Shown here: piece after piece, positions 8,965 through 16,636 of the stretch
Layout: each line of letters begins with the position of its first letter
Position numbering within the stretch: position 1 is the first letter of the stretch
DNA from: Heyndrickxia oleronia
Lineage (GTDB): Bacteria; Bacillota; Bacilli; Bacillales; Bacillaceae_C
NCBI RefSeq assembly: GCF_017809215.1
Contig: NZ_CP065424.1
Span: forward strand, 238,001-302,000
Direction: 5' to 3'
Length of the DNA stretch: 64,000 nucleotides
Translations under genes and position numbers: made by a program
The notes under the pieces: generated by a model
Database searches by the model: none
What the model saw: only the letters and a program-made list of their open reading frames with translations
What the model was told of the DNA's origin: nothing

Positions 8965-9047
8965 AAAGGACCAACGTTTATGAACTGCACCCCAATTGTT
9001 AGACCCAACTAACAATTGGAGGTGCAGTTCACTAAGTCGGTCCTTTT
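8965..9047. terminator. Bidirectional terminator carrying an inserted IS3-end-like inverted repeat
   Basis: The outer arms AAAGGACC (8965-8972) and GGTCCTTTT (9039-9047) look like an ordinary bidirectional terminator between converging genes. Its loop is filled by a second hairpin, 8981-9031: arms of 22 and 23 nt beginning TGAACTGCACC, one bulged base, a 6-nt loop. The TGAACTGCAC ends resemble IS3-family termini, so this may be a minimal non-autonomous insertion. Confidence 0.65.
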
Positions 9048-9077
9048 CATTTTTGAAAATTATACCAAATTAAAGAT

Positions 9078-9623
9078 TTAAGCCTTCACTTTCGCTCTTT
9101 TAGGCCAAACAAAATTTGAAATAGCAATAAGTAGGTCAACACCTAGCACAATGGTCCATAGCTTTAATATTCCATACAGTGCCTCCGTACGTGAAGAGTC
9201 ATTGATGAAGAAAATTAAGCCAATTAAAAGGCCTGCTCCTATAACATAAGCTAAGACATGCATTCCCCAACTTTTTAAATAGTGTAAAGCATATTCCATT
9301 CCAAAACGCTGAACCGGTTTTGGTCCTTGTTTTGTCACATAATAACGAAATCTTTCATCAGCCCATTTGATCATGCTTTTTCCAAATGCAATAGAAACCC
9401 CTATATAAACAGCCGCGATCGCATGTGCCTTTGTCGCGGTAGCCCCATTATATAAATCAAGACTTGTAGTGATTAATAATATCAAATCGATTAAAGGAGT
9501 TAGAGCAAGGAAAAATAATCCTAGTTTCTCCCGCTTTAGGAAATAGCGTGTAACTAGCCCTAAAATGATAAAAACCCAAAACCCAACTTCACTAGCAACA
9601 ATCATCCATGCAACAAAATTCAA
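9078..9623 (-). CDS. Integral membrane protein, YmcC-like
   Basis: A 181-residue protein with about five membrane segments: residues 4-24, 33-52, 64-85, a conserved soluble loop, then 120-141 and 151-171. Conserved-looking loops are SMIKWADERFRYYV and KPVQRFGMEYA. It resembles B. subtilis YmcC, a protein of unknown function, judged by recall and not by a search. It is divergent from a TetR gene, and the shared region holds two related palindromes, so that regulator probably controls it. The start follows a GGTGCCTTC-rich leader; AGGTGCC is the likely Shine-Dalgarno. Confidence 0.78.
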   Translation of the reverse strand: MNFVAWMIVASEVGFWVFIILGLVTRYFLKREKLGLFFLALTPLIDLILLITTSLDLYNGATATKAHAIAAVYIGVSIAFGKSMIKWADERFRYYVTKQGPKPVQRFGMEYALHYLKSWGMHVLAYVIGAGLLIGLIFFINDSSRTEALYGILKLWTIVLGVDLLIAISNFVWPKRAKVKA

Positions 9624-9639
9624 GAAGGCACCTCATTCC

Positions 9640-9734
9640 AATACAAGTGTATTAAGTAAGAATATTTTAACAGGTGTTTTTAAATAATACAACTGTATTA
9701 TTTAATTGCTGTCGTGTTTTTTTCTTGTTAAAAT
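9640..9734 (+). promoter_or_regulatory. Divergent regulatory region with two TetR-type palindromes
   Basis: Two operators share the core AATACA-N2-TGTATT. One at 9640-9653 is nearest the membrane-protein gene. One at 9682-9703 is a perfect 22-bp palindrome with 10-bp arms (AAATAATACA). A promoter for the TetR gene is visible: TTGCTG (9706-9711), a 17-bp spacer, TAAAAT (9729-9734). Confidence 0.78.
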
Positions 9735-9740
9735 AATGGT

Positions 9741-10334
9741 ATGCCAAAAATAGTCGATCATGAACAAAGAAGAACACAAATAGCAGAAGCAACATGGAGG
9801 GTGATCCTCGATAACGGTATGGAGGGAGCGACAGTAAGAAACATTGCAAAGGAAGCAGGATTATCATTAGGTGCATTACGTCATTACTTTTCAACCCAAA
9901 ATGAACTGCTTATTTATGCGATGAATCTTGTTAAGGAACGAGTAACAGAAAGAGTTAATAAAATAGTTATGAGTGATTTACCTCCTAAAGAAAAAGTAGT
10001 GAGTATACTAATGGAAATTGTCCCGGTTAATACGGAGACAAAGGCAGAAATGGAGGTTTGGCTGACATTTACTTTTTATTCAAAAAGTAAAGTGGACATA
10101 TTTGACCATGTGAATGACGGAATCTTTCAAGGTATTCAAAAATTAATGACCCTTTTAGAAATGAATCAATTACTTAAAAAGAATGTCAATAAAGATATAG
10201 AAGTAGAGCGTTTATATGCAATTGTTGATGGATTGGCATTCCATGCTATGCAAGAACCACAGCGGGTGACGAAGGAATGGATTCATAGTGTATTTACTTA
10301 TCATTTGGATTCAATTTGTATAGATGATGAATGA
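9741..10334 (+). CDS. TetR/AcrR-family repressor
   Basis: A 197-residue regulator. The N-terminal HTH is clear (QIAEATWRVILDNG, then TVRNIAKEAGLSLGALRHYF). The C-terminal helical domain (about 75-190) resembles BetI/PksA-type ligand domains. In B. subtilis, PksA neighbours YmcC, and the same pairing is seen here. No Shine-Dalgarno precedes the ATG, and the -10 box ends 6 bp before it, so transcription would begin at or next to the A of the ATG. A leaderless mRNA is inferred. Autoregulation through the 22-bp palindrome is likely. Confidence 0.85.
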   Translation: MPKIVDHEQRRTQIAEATWRVILDNGMEGATVRNIAKEAGLSLGALRHYFSTQNELLIYAMNLVKERVTERVNKIVMSDLPPKEKVVSILMEIVPVNTETKAEMEVWLTFTFYSKSKVDIFDHVNDGIFQGIQKLMTLLEMNQLLKKNVNKDIEVERLYAIVDGLAFHAMQEPQRVTKEWIHSVFTYHLDSICIDDE

Positions 10335-10421
10335 TAGGATTATCAAACTTTTTAATAGAATTTAAAGGAGAAGTGTTTGTTGCTGTAGAAAGGTTAAGAG
10401 GTCAAACAAGGGGGGAAGCTG

Positions 10422-11201
10422 TTGGAAATCATCGAGCTAAATCATGAAATTCTTCAAGGGACAGGAAGTTACTGTTTACGAAGTAAACCGAAATCCCAAG
10501 GATATATAAACAAAAATAAATGGTTGAATGATCAATTCGAAGAAGGATTGAAATATGTAAAGCTATTGGAGAATGGAAAGCAGGTAGGCTTTATTGAATA
10601 TACAGCCTCTGAGTCATCTTCTCGAGTGGTTTATGCCGAAAACTATTTAGTCATTCATTGCTTATGGGTAAGTGTAACAGGTAAGGGGTATGGAACGAAA
10701 CTTATAGATAAATGTCTAGAGGATGCGAGAAATATGGGGAAACATGGGGTGGTGGTCTTAACCAATTCCGAGACTTCATGGACACCAAGTAAGGAGATTT
10801 TTCTTAAAAATAACTTTTTAATGATTGACCAAGCTCCATATAATTTTGAATTGCTTGTACATAAATTTCACGAAGCTCCAGATCCCTATTTTCCTACTGA
10901 TTGGGACGAGCGAGTAGAAAGGTTTGAACAATTAACCATCATACGGTCTTTTCAATGTCCATATGTAGATATTGCTACGAGTAATTTCTTAGAGGCGGCA
11001 AGTCAATTAGGGATTCAAGCCAATATCATTGAAATTAATAATCGAGATGAGCTCATGCGGTTATCACCTACCCCATATGGGATATTTTCAGCCGTATTTA
11101 AAGGAGAATTAATCACCTTTCATCGGCTAACTGTTCATTCGGTAAGAAAAAAACTGAAATTGCTTATAGACAAGCATTTAGTGAGTAATCAGCGGGGATA
11201 A
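10422..11201 (+). CDS. GNAT acetyltransferase with YoaP-type C-terminal domain
   Basis: A 259-residue two-domain protein. Residues about 1-150 form a GNAT fold with the acetyl-CoA motif VTGKGYGTKLIDKCLEDA. Residues about 165-255 match the YoaP-like C-terminal domain: thioredoxin-like, with SFQCPYVDIAT giving a single Cys, and a HRLTVHSVRKKL tail. The start is TTG at 10422, six bases after GGGGG. The substrate is unknown. The gene is monocistronic with its own terminator, which overlaps the stop codon. Confidence 0.85.
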   Translation: MEIIELNHEILQGTGSYCLRSKPKSQGYINKNKWLNDQFEEGLKYVKLLENGKQVGFIEYTASESSSRVVYAENYLVIHCLWVSVTGKGYGTKLIDKCLEDARNMGKHGVVVLTNSETSWTPSKEIFLKNNFLMIDQAPYNFELLVHKFHEAPDPYFPTDWDERVERFEQLTIIRSFQCPYVDIATSNFLEAASQLGIQANIIEINNRDELMRLSPTPYGIFSAVFKGELITFHRLTVHSVRKKLKLLIDKHLVSNQRG

Positions 11202-11224
11202 ATAGGACCCCGCTGATTTTTTTT
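11187..11224 (+). terminator. Terminator overlapping the stop codon of the YoaP-like gene
   Basis: The AATCAGCGGGG arm lies inside the last codons, the TAA is in the loop, and CCCCGCTGATT plus eight Ts follows. It probably also serves the converging TetR gene. Confidence 0.9.
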
Positions 11225-11244
11225 GATAAAATGAACAATACGGT

Positions 11245-12012
11245 TTATTTCCCCTTTTTAGATAATAGATAGCTATCAATTCCATCTAATATTAGTTCTA
11301 ATCCAAAATCAAAGTCATCCCCTACATCATTTGCTTCCGGGTTCTCCTCTGTATAGACACCTGACATGATGATCGGGTGCAAATGAGGAAATCGTTCAGA
11401 TGTAACAAGCTGCTTAAGTGCAGCACTGTAATCTCGACCACTAAATGTTCCTTCAGTTGCCCCAGATTGTAAGGCACGGTTCAAATCCCTTTGAATTAAC
11501 CCACAACCGCGTGCATAGTTACTGATTAATAGAATCACTCCCATTTTTTCAAAATCACTCAGAGGTAATTCCTTAATGCAACCTAATGCCCAATCAACAA
11601 CTTGAAGATTATTTGGGGTGATAGGGGCCCCAGAGATAGGGATGTCTCCAAACCAAGGGTGATCCGTAAATACTTTTAAGCATGCATTGAAATATTCTTT
11701 AATATTTTCACGCCAACCTGCCTCTTCCTTTATAGGAGGTAGGGGGATAGCGCAGACAGCATCCTGCATGAGTAATAAAAGGTCATCCTTACTAGGAATA
11801 TATCTGTAAAGCGACATCGGAGTGAATCCAAGTGATGTTGCCACCCGATTCATAGAAACTGCTGTAAGTCCATCTTCATCTGCGATGGCAATCGCTGCCT
11901 CTACAATTTGGTTTACATTCAGTTCCCGTTTTGGACCCCGTTGTGGTTGCTTAACTAACCCCCAACTAAGTGCAACCCCTTGAGGTAATAGTTCATAAAT
12001 TTTCTCATCCAC
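11245..12012 (-). CDS. TetR-family repressor with tetracycline-repressor-like C-terminus
   Basis: A 255-residue protein, longer than most TetR proteins, of the subclass with an approximately 40-residue N-terminal arm and a TetR_C domain. The HTH is IVEAAIAIADEDGLTAVSMN then VATSLGFTPMSLYRYIPSKDDL. The start is GTG at 12012, nine bases after AGGAGG (12021-12027); an ATG at 12033 lies upstream of that site and is less likely. It is divergent from a DrrAB-like exporter whose promoter overlaps a perfect inverted repeat, the probable operator. Confidence 0.87.
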   Translation of the reverse strand: MDEKIYELLPQGVALSWGLVKQPQRGPKRELNVNQIVEAAIAIADEDGLTAVSMNRVATSLGFTPMSLYRYIPSKDDLLLLMQDAVCAIPLPPIKEEAGWRENIKEYFNACLKVFTDHPWFGDIPISGAPITPNNLQVVDWALGCIKELPLSDFEKMGVILLISNYARGCGLIQRDLNRALQSGATEGTFSGRDYSAALKQLVTSERFPHLHPIIMSGVYTEENPEANDVGDDFDFGLELILDGIDSYLLSKKGK

Positions 12013-12164
12013 GATCCTTTTCCTCCTAAACATTTGGTTCGATCAAATCATTTCTATTTTTTGTTCTATTATTGAATCTATCAATATTGGTCCTTTGCAG
12101 TAACCGTTTAACAATAAGAGAATTTTTTAACCTTAATTATAGGCTAAAAGTGAAAAAAATCATG

Positions 12165-12224
12165 TTGCAATTTAATTGTATACGTTATATACTGTGTATG
12201 CAATAAACAGTATATAACGTATAC
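12165..12224 (+). promoter_or_regulatory. Promoter overlapped by an 18-bp perfect inverted repeat operator
   Basis: TTGCAA (12165-12170), 17 bp, TATACT (12188-12193). The -10 box lies within the left arm (12178-12195) of an inverted repeat whose right arm is 12207-12224; 18 of 18 bases match, with an 11-nt centre. Each arm holds its own GTATA-N5-TATAC element, so two repressor dimers could bind. Confidence 0.85.
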
Positions 12225-12242
12225 AAAAGGGGAGTGGGATAG

Positions 12243-13130
12243 TTGACTACTGTTGCGATTGAAATCGCTGGTTTACGAAAAAGTTTCGGTAATCATGAAG
12301 TGTTAAGTGGGATTGATTTAAAGGTTTCATCGGGGAGCATTTTCGCCTTGCTCGGTCCTAATGGTGCTGGAAAAACAACATTGATTAATATTTTATCAAC
12401 TTTAGTTTTTCCGGGTGAAGGTTCAGTACGTGTAGGAGGATATGATGTTGTGACTGAAAAGGCTGGGGTGAAGCGATCCATTAGTCTTACAGGTCAATTT
12501 TCAGCAGTTGATGAAATATTAACTGCGGAAGAAAACCTTCGAATGATGGGGAGACTATCTGGGCTCTCTCCTGCCCAATCACGTACCCGTGCGACAGAAC
12601 TTTTGGAGTATTTTGATCTAGTTGAGGCTGCACATAAGAAAGTAAAGACCTTCTCAGGTGGTATGCGTCGTCGATTAGATCTAGCCATTAGTTTAGTCGT
12701 GAGGCGATCCATCCTATTCTTAGATGAACCTACAACCGGGCTTGATACTCATAGTAGAAGAGCATTATGGGATATTATTTTAAAACTTGCGGCTAGTGGA
12801 ATGACCATTTTCCTAACAACACAATATTTGGAAGAAGCAGATCAGTTAGCTGATGAAATTGCCATCATTGCTAAAGGGCGTATCGTAGCTCAAGGATCTG
12901 CAGATGAGTTAAAATCAAGGATTGGTGGAGAAGTGGTTGAGTTTCGGAATGGGAATGATGAAGTTATTCAAGAGTTCCCAACGGATGGAAGTATCCAAGA
13001 ATTGAAATCTGTACTTGATGAATATATGGGACATTTTCCTGAAAATACCCGAATTAATATACGAAAGCCAAGTATGGATGATGTTTTTATTGATTTAACT
13101 ATGACAAAACAGGAGGGATCATTATCATGA
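12243..13130 (+). CDS. ABC exporter ATP-binding subunit, DrrA-like
   Basis: A 295-residue ATPase. Walker A is GPNGAGKTT (near residue 39), the signature is TFSGGMRRRLDLA, Walker B is ILFLDEPTTGLD, and the H-loop region reads FLTTQYLEEADQLADEI. The GGMRRRLD signature and DrrA-type C-terminal domain (about 220-295) are typical of daunorubicin-resistance-type drug exporters. It starts with TTG eight bases after GGGGAG. It overlaps the permease gene by four bases (ATGA). Regulation by the divergent TetR protein is inferred. The drug or lipid exported is unknown. Confidence 0.92.
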   Translation: MTTVAIEIAGLRKSFGNHEVLSGIDLKVSSGSIFALLGPNGAGKTTLINILSTLVFPGEGSVRVGGYDVVTEKAGVKRSISLTGQFSAVDEILTAEENLRMMGRLSGLSPAQSRTRATELLEYFDLVEAAHKKVKTFSGGMRRRLDLAISLVVRRSILFLDEPTTGLDTHSRRALWDIILKLAASGMTIFLTTQYLEEADQLADEIAIIAKGRIVAQGSADELKSRIGGEVVEFRNGNDEVIQEFPTDGSIQELKSVLDEYMGHFPENTRINIRKPSMDDVFIDLTMTKQEGSLS

Positions 13131-13918
13131 AAATACCGAATAATTTCGAAGTAAAATCCCCATCTTTTGGAGTGGTAAATTCTGTTTTTATCGGTCGTAG
13201 CCTGCGACATAGTTTGCGAAATACGGAAAGCTTAATCATGGCTATTGCACTACCAATCATACTAATGTTGTTATTTACTTATGTATTTGGTGGAGCAATC
13301 GATCCGAGTGGTGAATATGTAACCTATGTTGTGCCAGGAATTATTCTCCTATGTGCAGGCTTTGGATCATCAAGCACAGCGGTGGATGTCGCTACAGACA
13401 TGACAAACGGTATCATTGATCGGTTTCGAACCATGCCTATCAGCAGTATCCATGTGATAACAGGTCATGTCATTGCTAGTTTAGTACGCAATCTTGTGGC
13501 GACGGGAATTGTTATTTGTGTCGCATTATTAGTTGGATTTCAACCTTCTGCGAATCTTCTTGAGTGGCTTGGTGCAATTGGGATCATCACATTGTTCATT
13601 CTCACCTTTACTTGGCTTTTTGCGGCTATTGGTTTGGTGGCTACCAGTCCGACTGCTGCTAGTAGTTATGGATTTGCCCTGCTTTTTCTACCCTATCTAT
13701 CTAGTGCATTTGTCCCAACTGATACGATGCCAAGTTGGCTGCAAGGAGTTGCCGCTCACCAACCAATCACTCCAGTAATTGAAACGATTCGTGGGTTGCT
13801 CACCCAAACTCCAATACACCATTATGCATGGTGGGCAATAGGCTGGTGTCTATTGATCCTTATAGGCTCGTATATTTGGTGTAATTGGATGTTTCAAAGG
13901 AAGACAGGACGCCGCTAA
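13127..13918 (+). CDS. ABC-2 type permease, DrrB-like
   Basis: A 263-residue membrane subunit with about six transmembrane segments (around 33-53, 67-88, 115-140, 150-172, 180-198, 232-252) and the ABC-2 signature RFRTMPISSIHVITGHV between segments 2 and 3. It would form the transport channel with the upstream ATPase. The start overlaps the ATPase stop codon. A hairpin terminator with two G-T pairs follows. Confidence 0.9.
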   Translation: MKIPNNFEVKSPSFGVVNSVFIGRSLRHSLRNTESLIMAIALPIILMLLFTYVFGGAIDPSGEYVTYVVPGIILLCAGFGSSSTAVDVATDMTNGIIDRFRTMPISSIHVITGHVIASLVRNLVATGIVICVALLVGFQPSANLLEWLGAIGIITLFILTFTWLFAAIGLVATSPTAASSYGFALLFLPYLSSAFVPTDTMPSWLQGVAAHQPITPVIETIRGLLTQTPIHHYAWWAIGWCLLILIGSYIWCNWMFQRKTGRR

Positions 13919-13936
13919 TAAACTAGTTATTGTGCG

Positions 13937-13998
13937 AAACACTTTCCATTTGATGAAATGACCGTCTGGGTCTAAGCCTCAAAGGGGGAGTGTTTTTT
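13937..13998 (+). terminator. Terminator of the DrrAB-like operon
   Basis: An AAACACTTTCC arm pairs, with two G-T wobbles, to GGGGGAGTGTTT followed by Ts; the loop is long (about 36 nt). Confidence 0.65.
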
Positions 13999-14066
13999 AA
14001 AATGTAATTTCTGTATATTTTGATATAATTGTAAAGAATAGTCAGAAGAAATTTGGAGATGAGTAA

Positions 14067-15158
14067 ATGCTTGATGTTAGACGAGTGGATATAGATAAAA
14101 CCAAACGTTCTATTGTTATATCAGATATACATGCAAATCTTGAGCTTTTTAAAAAATTGCTAGACAAGTTAAATTATACAAATGATGATTATCTTTTTAT
14201 TAATGGTGATCTTTGTGAAAAAGGAGATAATAGTCTTGATGTGATTGAATTTGTAAGGAATTTATCTAGGGAGACTAAACATGTATATGTAACAAAAGGG
14301 AATTGTGATGTACTCCATCGTTCCGTTTATAATGGAAGTGAATGGATTATCCCTTATATGAACACACGGAAAAAATCCGTGTTAAATGAAATGTTATCTA
14401 TTAAAGGGAGATCACTAGATGATTTTCCTTCTTTAGAGGAATTGTCGCAATTTTATCGCCAGCATTTTCATAATGAAATTGAATGGATTGAATCCCTTCC
14501 GATTGCTTATGAAACAGATGATTATATTATTGTTCATGCAGGAATTGATAGAATAGAAGATTGGAAGAAAACCGAAGAGTCAATGGCTTTATCTATACCA
14601 GCTTTTTATGAAAAAGAGCATAATGCTGAAAAAATGGTCATTGTCGGACATTGGCCCGTTGTAAATTACCGGTCAGATGAAATTTGCTCACATAACCCCA
14701 TCATTGATTTTCATAAAAGGATTATTTCAATAGATGGTGGAAACCAAATTAAAGACGATGGCCAATTAAACGCTTTAGTTATAGAAAAGGATACATACAC
14801 ATTTATATATGTGGATGAACTAAAGGAAGAAAAGGTGATTCAAAGAGATTATACAGACTCTTTGAATCGAAAAGGTACGGTGACCTATCCAAATTATGAA
14901 ATGAAAATAATAAAAAAGGAACCATATTTTACTCTATGTGAGAATAGTAATTTAGGTCTTCAACAATGGATAAAAAATGAATATTTATCTTATAAAGAAG
15001 ATCAAGTTTATTGCAAAGATGATTTAAGTACAACCTTTTTATCTGTTAAGCTGGGAGAGAAGGTATGGATTGTTGATAAGGAATGTGATGGCTTTGTTCT
15101 TGTAAAGAATAGAGACGGGGAGGTAGGTTGGATCCCTTTCGAATGTTTGGGAAGCTAG
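14067..15158 (+). CDS. Calcineurin-like metallophosphoesterase with C-terminal SH3-like domain
   Basis: A 363-residue protein. Residues 15-250 form a PPP-type metallophosphoesterase: SDIHAN (D-x-H), GDLCEKG in place of GDxVDRG, KGNCD in place of GNHE, HAGID, GHWPV and IDGGNQ. These supply the two-metal site. The GNCD variant, with Cys-Asp, is unusual relative to the GNHE consensus. Residues about 320-363 resemble a bacterial SH3 domain (GEKVWIVD then GEVGWIPFECL). No signal peptide is seen, so action in the cytoplasm is likely. The substrate (phosphoprotein or dinucleotide) is unresolved. Confidence 0.85.
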   Translation: MLDVRRVDIDKTKRSIVISDIHANLELFKKLLDKLNYTNDDYLFINGDLCEKGDNSLDVIEFVRNLSRETKHVYVTKGNCDVLHRSVYNGSEWIIPYMNTRKKSVLNEMLSIKGRSLDDFPSLEELSQFYRQHFHNEIEWIESLPIAYETDDYIIVHAGIDRIEDWKKTEESMALSIPAFYEKEHNAEKMVIVGHWPVVNYRSDEICSHNPIIDFHKRIISIDGGNQIKDDGQLNALVIEKDTYTFIYVDELKEEKVIQRDYTDSLNRKGTVTYPNYEMKIIKKEPYFTLCENSNLGLQQWIKNEYLSYKEDQVYCKDDLSTTFLSVKLGEKVWIVDKECDGFVLVKNRDGEVGWIPFECLGS

Positions 15159-15166
15159 GTTAATAG

Positions 15167-15206
15167 ATATGATGGGGTCACAGCATTGAACGGCCCCCAT
15201 ATTTTA
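15167..15206 (+). terminator. Probable weak terminator
   Basis: An ATATGATGGGG arm and a CCCCCATAT arm enclose about 16 nt, followed by TTTT. It lies just past the phosphoesterase stop. Confidence 0.5.
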
Positions 15207-15262
15207 AGAATGGTTTAAGAAGACAAAAGAGACCTCTCAAGAGCTGGAAAGGATAATAGTAA

Positions 15263-15323
15263 TTGACACATAAGGAGTAACACTTTATATTAGGAATATA
15301 AAAAAAGACCGACCAGACGGTTT
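15263..15323 (+). promoter_or_regulatory. Promoter and TetR-type operator of the SMR operon
   Basis: TTGACA (15263-15268), exactly 17 bp, TATATT (15286-15291). Downstream lies an imperfect palindrome at 15306-15323 with ACCG-N6-CGGT, a common TetR/QacR-like half-site, placed to block transcription of the regulator and the SMR genes. Confidence 0.78.
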
Positions 15324-15338
15324 AAAAGGTGATGGGTC

Positions 15339-15878
15339 ATGTCATTAAAAGCTATAAAAAAACGACAATTAATCCTAAATACAGCGATTCAATATATACT
15401 GGAAAATGATTTGAACTCACTGACACTAGATGGGATTGCTCAAAAAGCTTCAATTAGTAAAGGTGGGCTATTATATCATTTTAAAAACAAAAACGAATTA
15501 CAACTCGCAGTGGCGGAGGAAATTATAAATGAGTTCCTAGAAGCATATGAAACCATAGTAGAACACGAAAAAGGGGCTGGGAAACATATTAGAGCGTTTA
15601 TCCTCGCCTCACAGCGTGACTTACATGCTGGAGCACGTTTCAATGTTGCGATCCAAATTATGCAAAATAGCAATACGAACATTACGCAAATGTATGAATG
15701 TTTAATGAATGATTTGCTTCGGGAGAACGATATCGATGCATCGACCGTTCAACTGATCCGTTTAACTATTGATGGATTGTATTATTCACGGCTGTTAAAT
15801 ATTTTACCAGTTTCAGATCGTGTGACAGATGAGGTAATAGAAAAATTATTACAAATGACTAGAAAGGAAGAACACTAA
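15339..15878 (+). CDS. TetR/AcrR-family repressor of an SMR pair
   Basis: A 179-residue regulator. HTH: QLILNTAIQYILENDLNSLT, then LDGIAQKASISKGGLLYHFKNKNEL. The C-terminal domain is of the type found with small multidrug-resistance exporters. Its TAA stop overlaps the ATG of the first SMR gene by one base, so the three genes are one operon. The order TetR-SMR-SMR matches B. subtilis yvdT-yvdS-yvdR. Autorepression through the palindrome at 15306 is inferred. Confidence 0.88.
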   Translation: MSLKAIKKRQLILNTAIQYILENDLNSLTLDGIAQKASISKGGLLYHFKNKNELQLAVAEEIINEFLEAYETIVEHEKGAGKHIRAFILASQRDLHAGARFNVAIQIMQNSNTNITQMYECLMNDLLRENDIDASTVQLIRLTIDGLYYSRLLNILPVSDRVTDEVIEKLLQMTRKEEH

Positions 15879-16204
15879 TGTATGTATATATTCTTTTGCT
15901 AATTGCTATCGTGTCAGAGGTTTTTGCTAGTTCCATGTTGAAACTCTCAAATGGCTTTAAGAATGTATGGGCGAGTTTGGGCGTTGTGATTGGATATGCC
16001 TTAGCTTTTTATACTCTATCCTTAACATTAAAGCATCTCCAACTTGGTACAGCATATGCTGTATGGGCTGGCTTAGGTACAGCTTTAACGGCTATAGCAG
16101 GAGCAGCCATTTTTGGTGAACGTTTTAATTTCAAAAAGCTTTCAGGTATAGCCATGATTATTGTAGGGGTTGTTGTGTTAAATCTTTTCGGCGGCGGACA
16201 TTAG
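15878..16204 (+). CDS. SMR-family exporter subunit
   Basis: A 108-residue protein with four membrane segments. The essential membrane-embedded glutamate is present in segment 1 (IVSEVFASSMLKLS). GTAYAVWAGLGTALTA in segment 3 is the family signature. SMR proteins exchange cationic drugs or guanidinium-type compounds for protons. It is one of an adjacent pair and probably works as a heterodimer with opposite topology. Translation is coupled to the regulator by a TAATG overlap. Confidence 0.92.
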   Translation: MYVYILLLIAIVSEVFASSMLKLSNGFKNVWASLGVVIGYALAFYTLSLTLKHLQLGTAYAVWAGLGTALTAIAGAAIFGERFNFKKLSGIAMIIVGVVVLNLFGGGH

Positions 16205-16215
16205 GGGGAGTATTT

Positions 16216-16560
16216 ATGAAAGGTTATCTATTTTTATCGATTTCTATTATTTCGGAAGTTTTTGCAACAATGATGCTAAAAATATCAGATGGGTTTACTG
16301 TTATCTTCCCTAGTATAGGGGTTGCTCTAGGCTATGGTATTGCATTTTACTGTTTGTCTTTATGTTTAAAGATGATACCGCTAAGTTTAGCTTATGCCAT
16401 TTGGTCAGGTGTAGGTACAGCCTTAACCGTCATTGTCGGTATAGTTGCTTGGGGTGAATCTTTTAATCTTTATTCTGGAATTGGTATTATACTAATAATC
16501 GGTGGCGTCGTCATGTTAAATCAAAAAGATCGTTCTGAAAAACTAGTACAATCAAAATAA
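16216..16560 (+). CDS. SMR-family exporter subunit (partner)
   Basis: A 114-residue, four-segment partner of the preceding gene, 11 bases downstream with GGGGGAG upstream. The conserved glutamate is in ISIISEVFATMMLKIS, and LAYAIWSGVGTALTVIVG is the segment-3 motif. The two proteins share the family core but differ in loop charge, as expected of paired SMR subunits. A strong hairpin follows. Confidence 0.92.
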   Translation: MKGYLFLSISIISEVFATMMLKISDGFTVIFPSIGVALGYGIAFYCLSLCLKMIPLSLAYAIWSGVGTALTVIVGIVAWGESFNLYSGIGIILIIGGVVMLNQKDRSEKLVQSK

Positions 16561-16634
16561 TTGGGACAGGGGGTCAGACCCCCTGTCCCATTTTCATTCA
16601 GAAAGAACGGGACAGTGGACCTGACCCCTTGTCC
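16561..16634 (+). terminator. Double hairpin with GGGACAGG-type arms
   Basis: TGGGACAGGGGGTC, an AGA loop and the complement plus TTTT form a strong terminator (16561-16594). A second GGGACAG/CTTGTCCC hairpin lies at 16608-16634. GGGTCAGACCC-like hairpins are widespread in bacilli; variants occur here at 24298 and 61200. Confidence 0.85.
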
Positions 16635-16636
16635 CA

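Noticed and set aside
13533..13778. Plus-strand 81-codon ORF inside the DrrB-like permease gene
   Set aside because: It is out of frame within a strongly supported membrane protein and has no ribosome site.
15200..15338. Guanidine (ykkC-type) riboswitch upstream of the SMR genes
   Set aside because: The region holds a good promoter and a TetR operator directly before the regulator gene; no conserved riboswitch core was visible.
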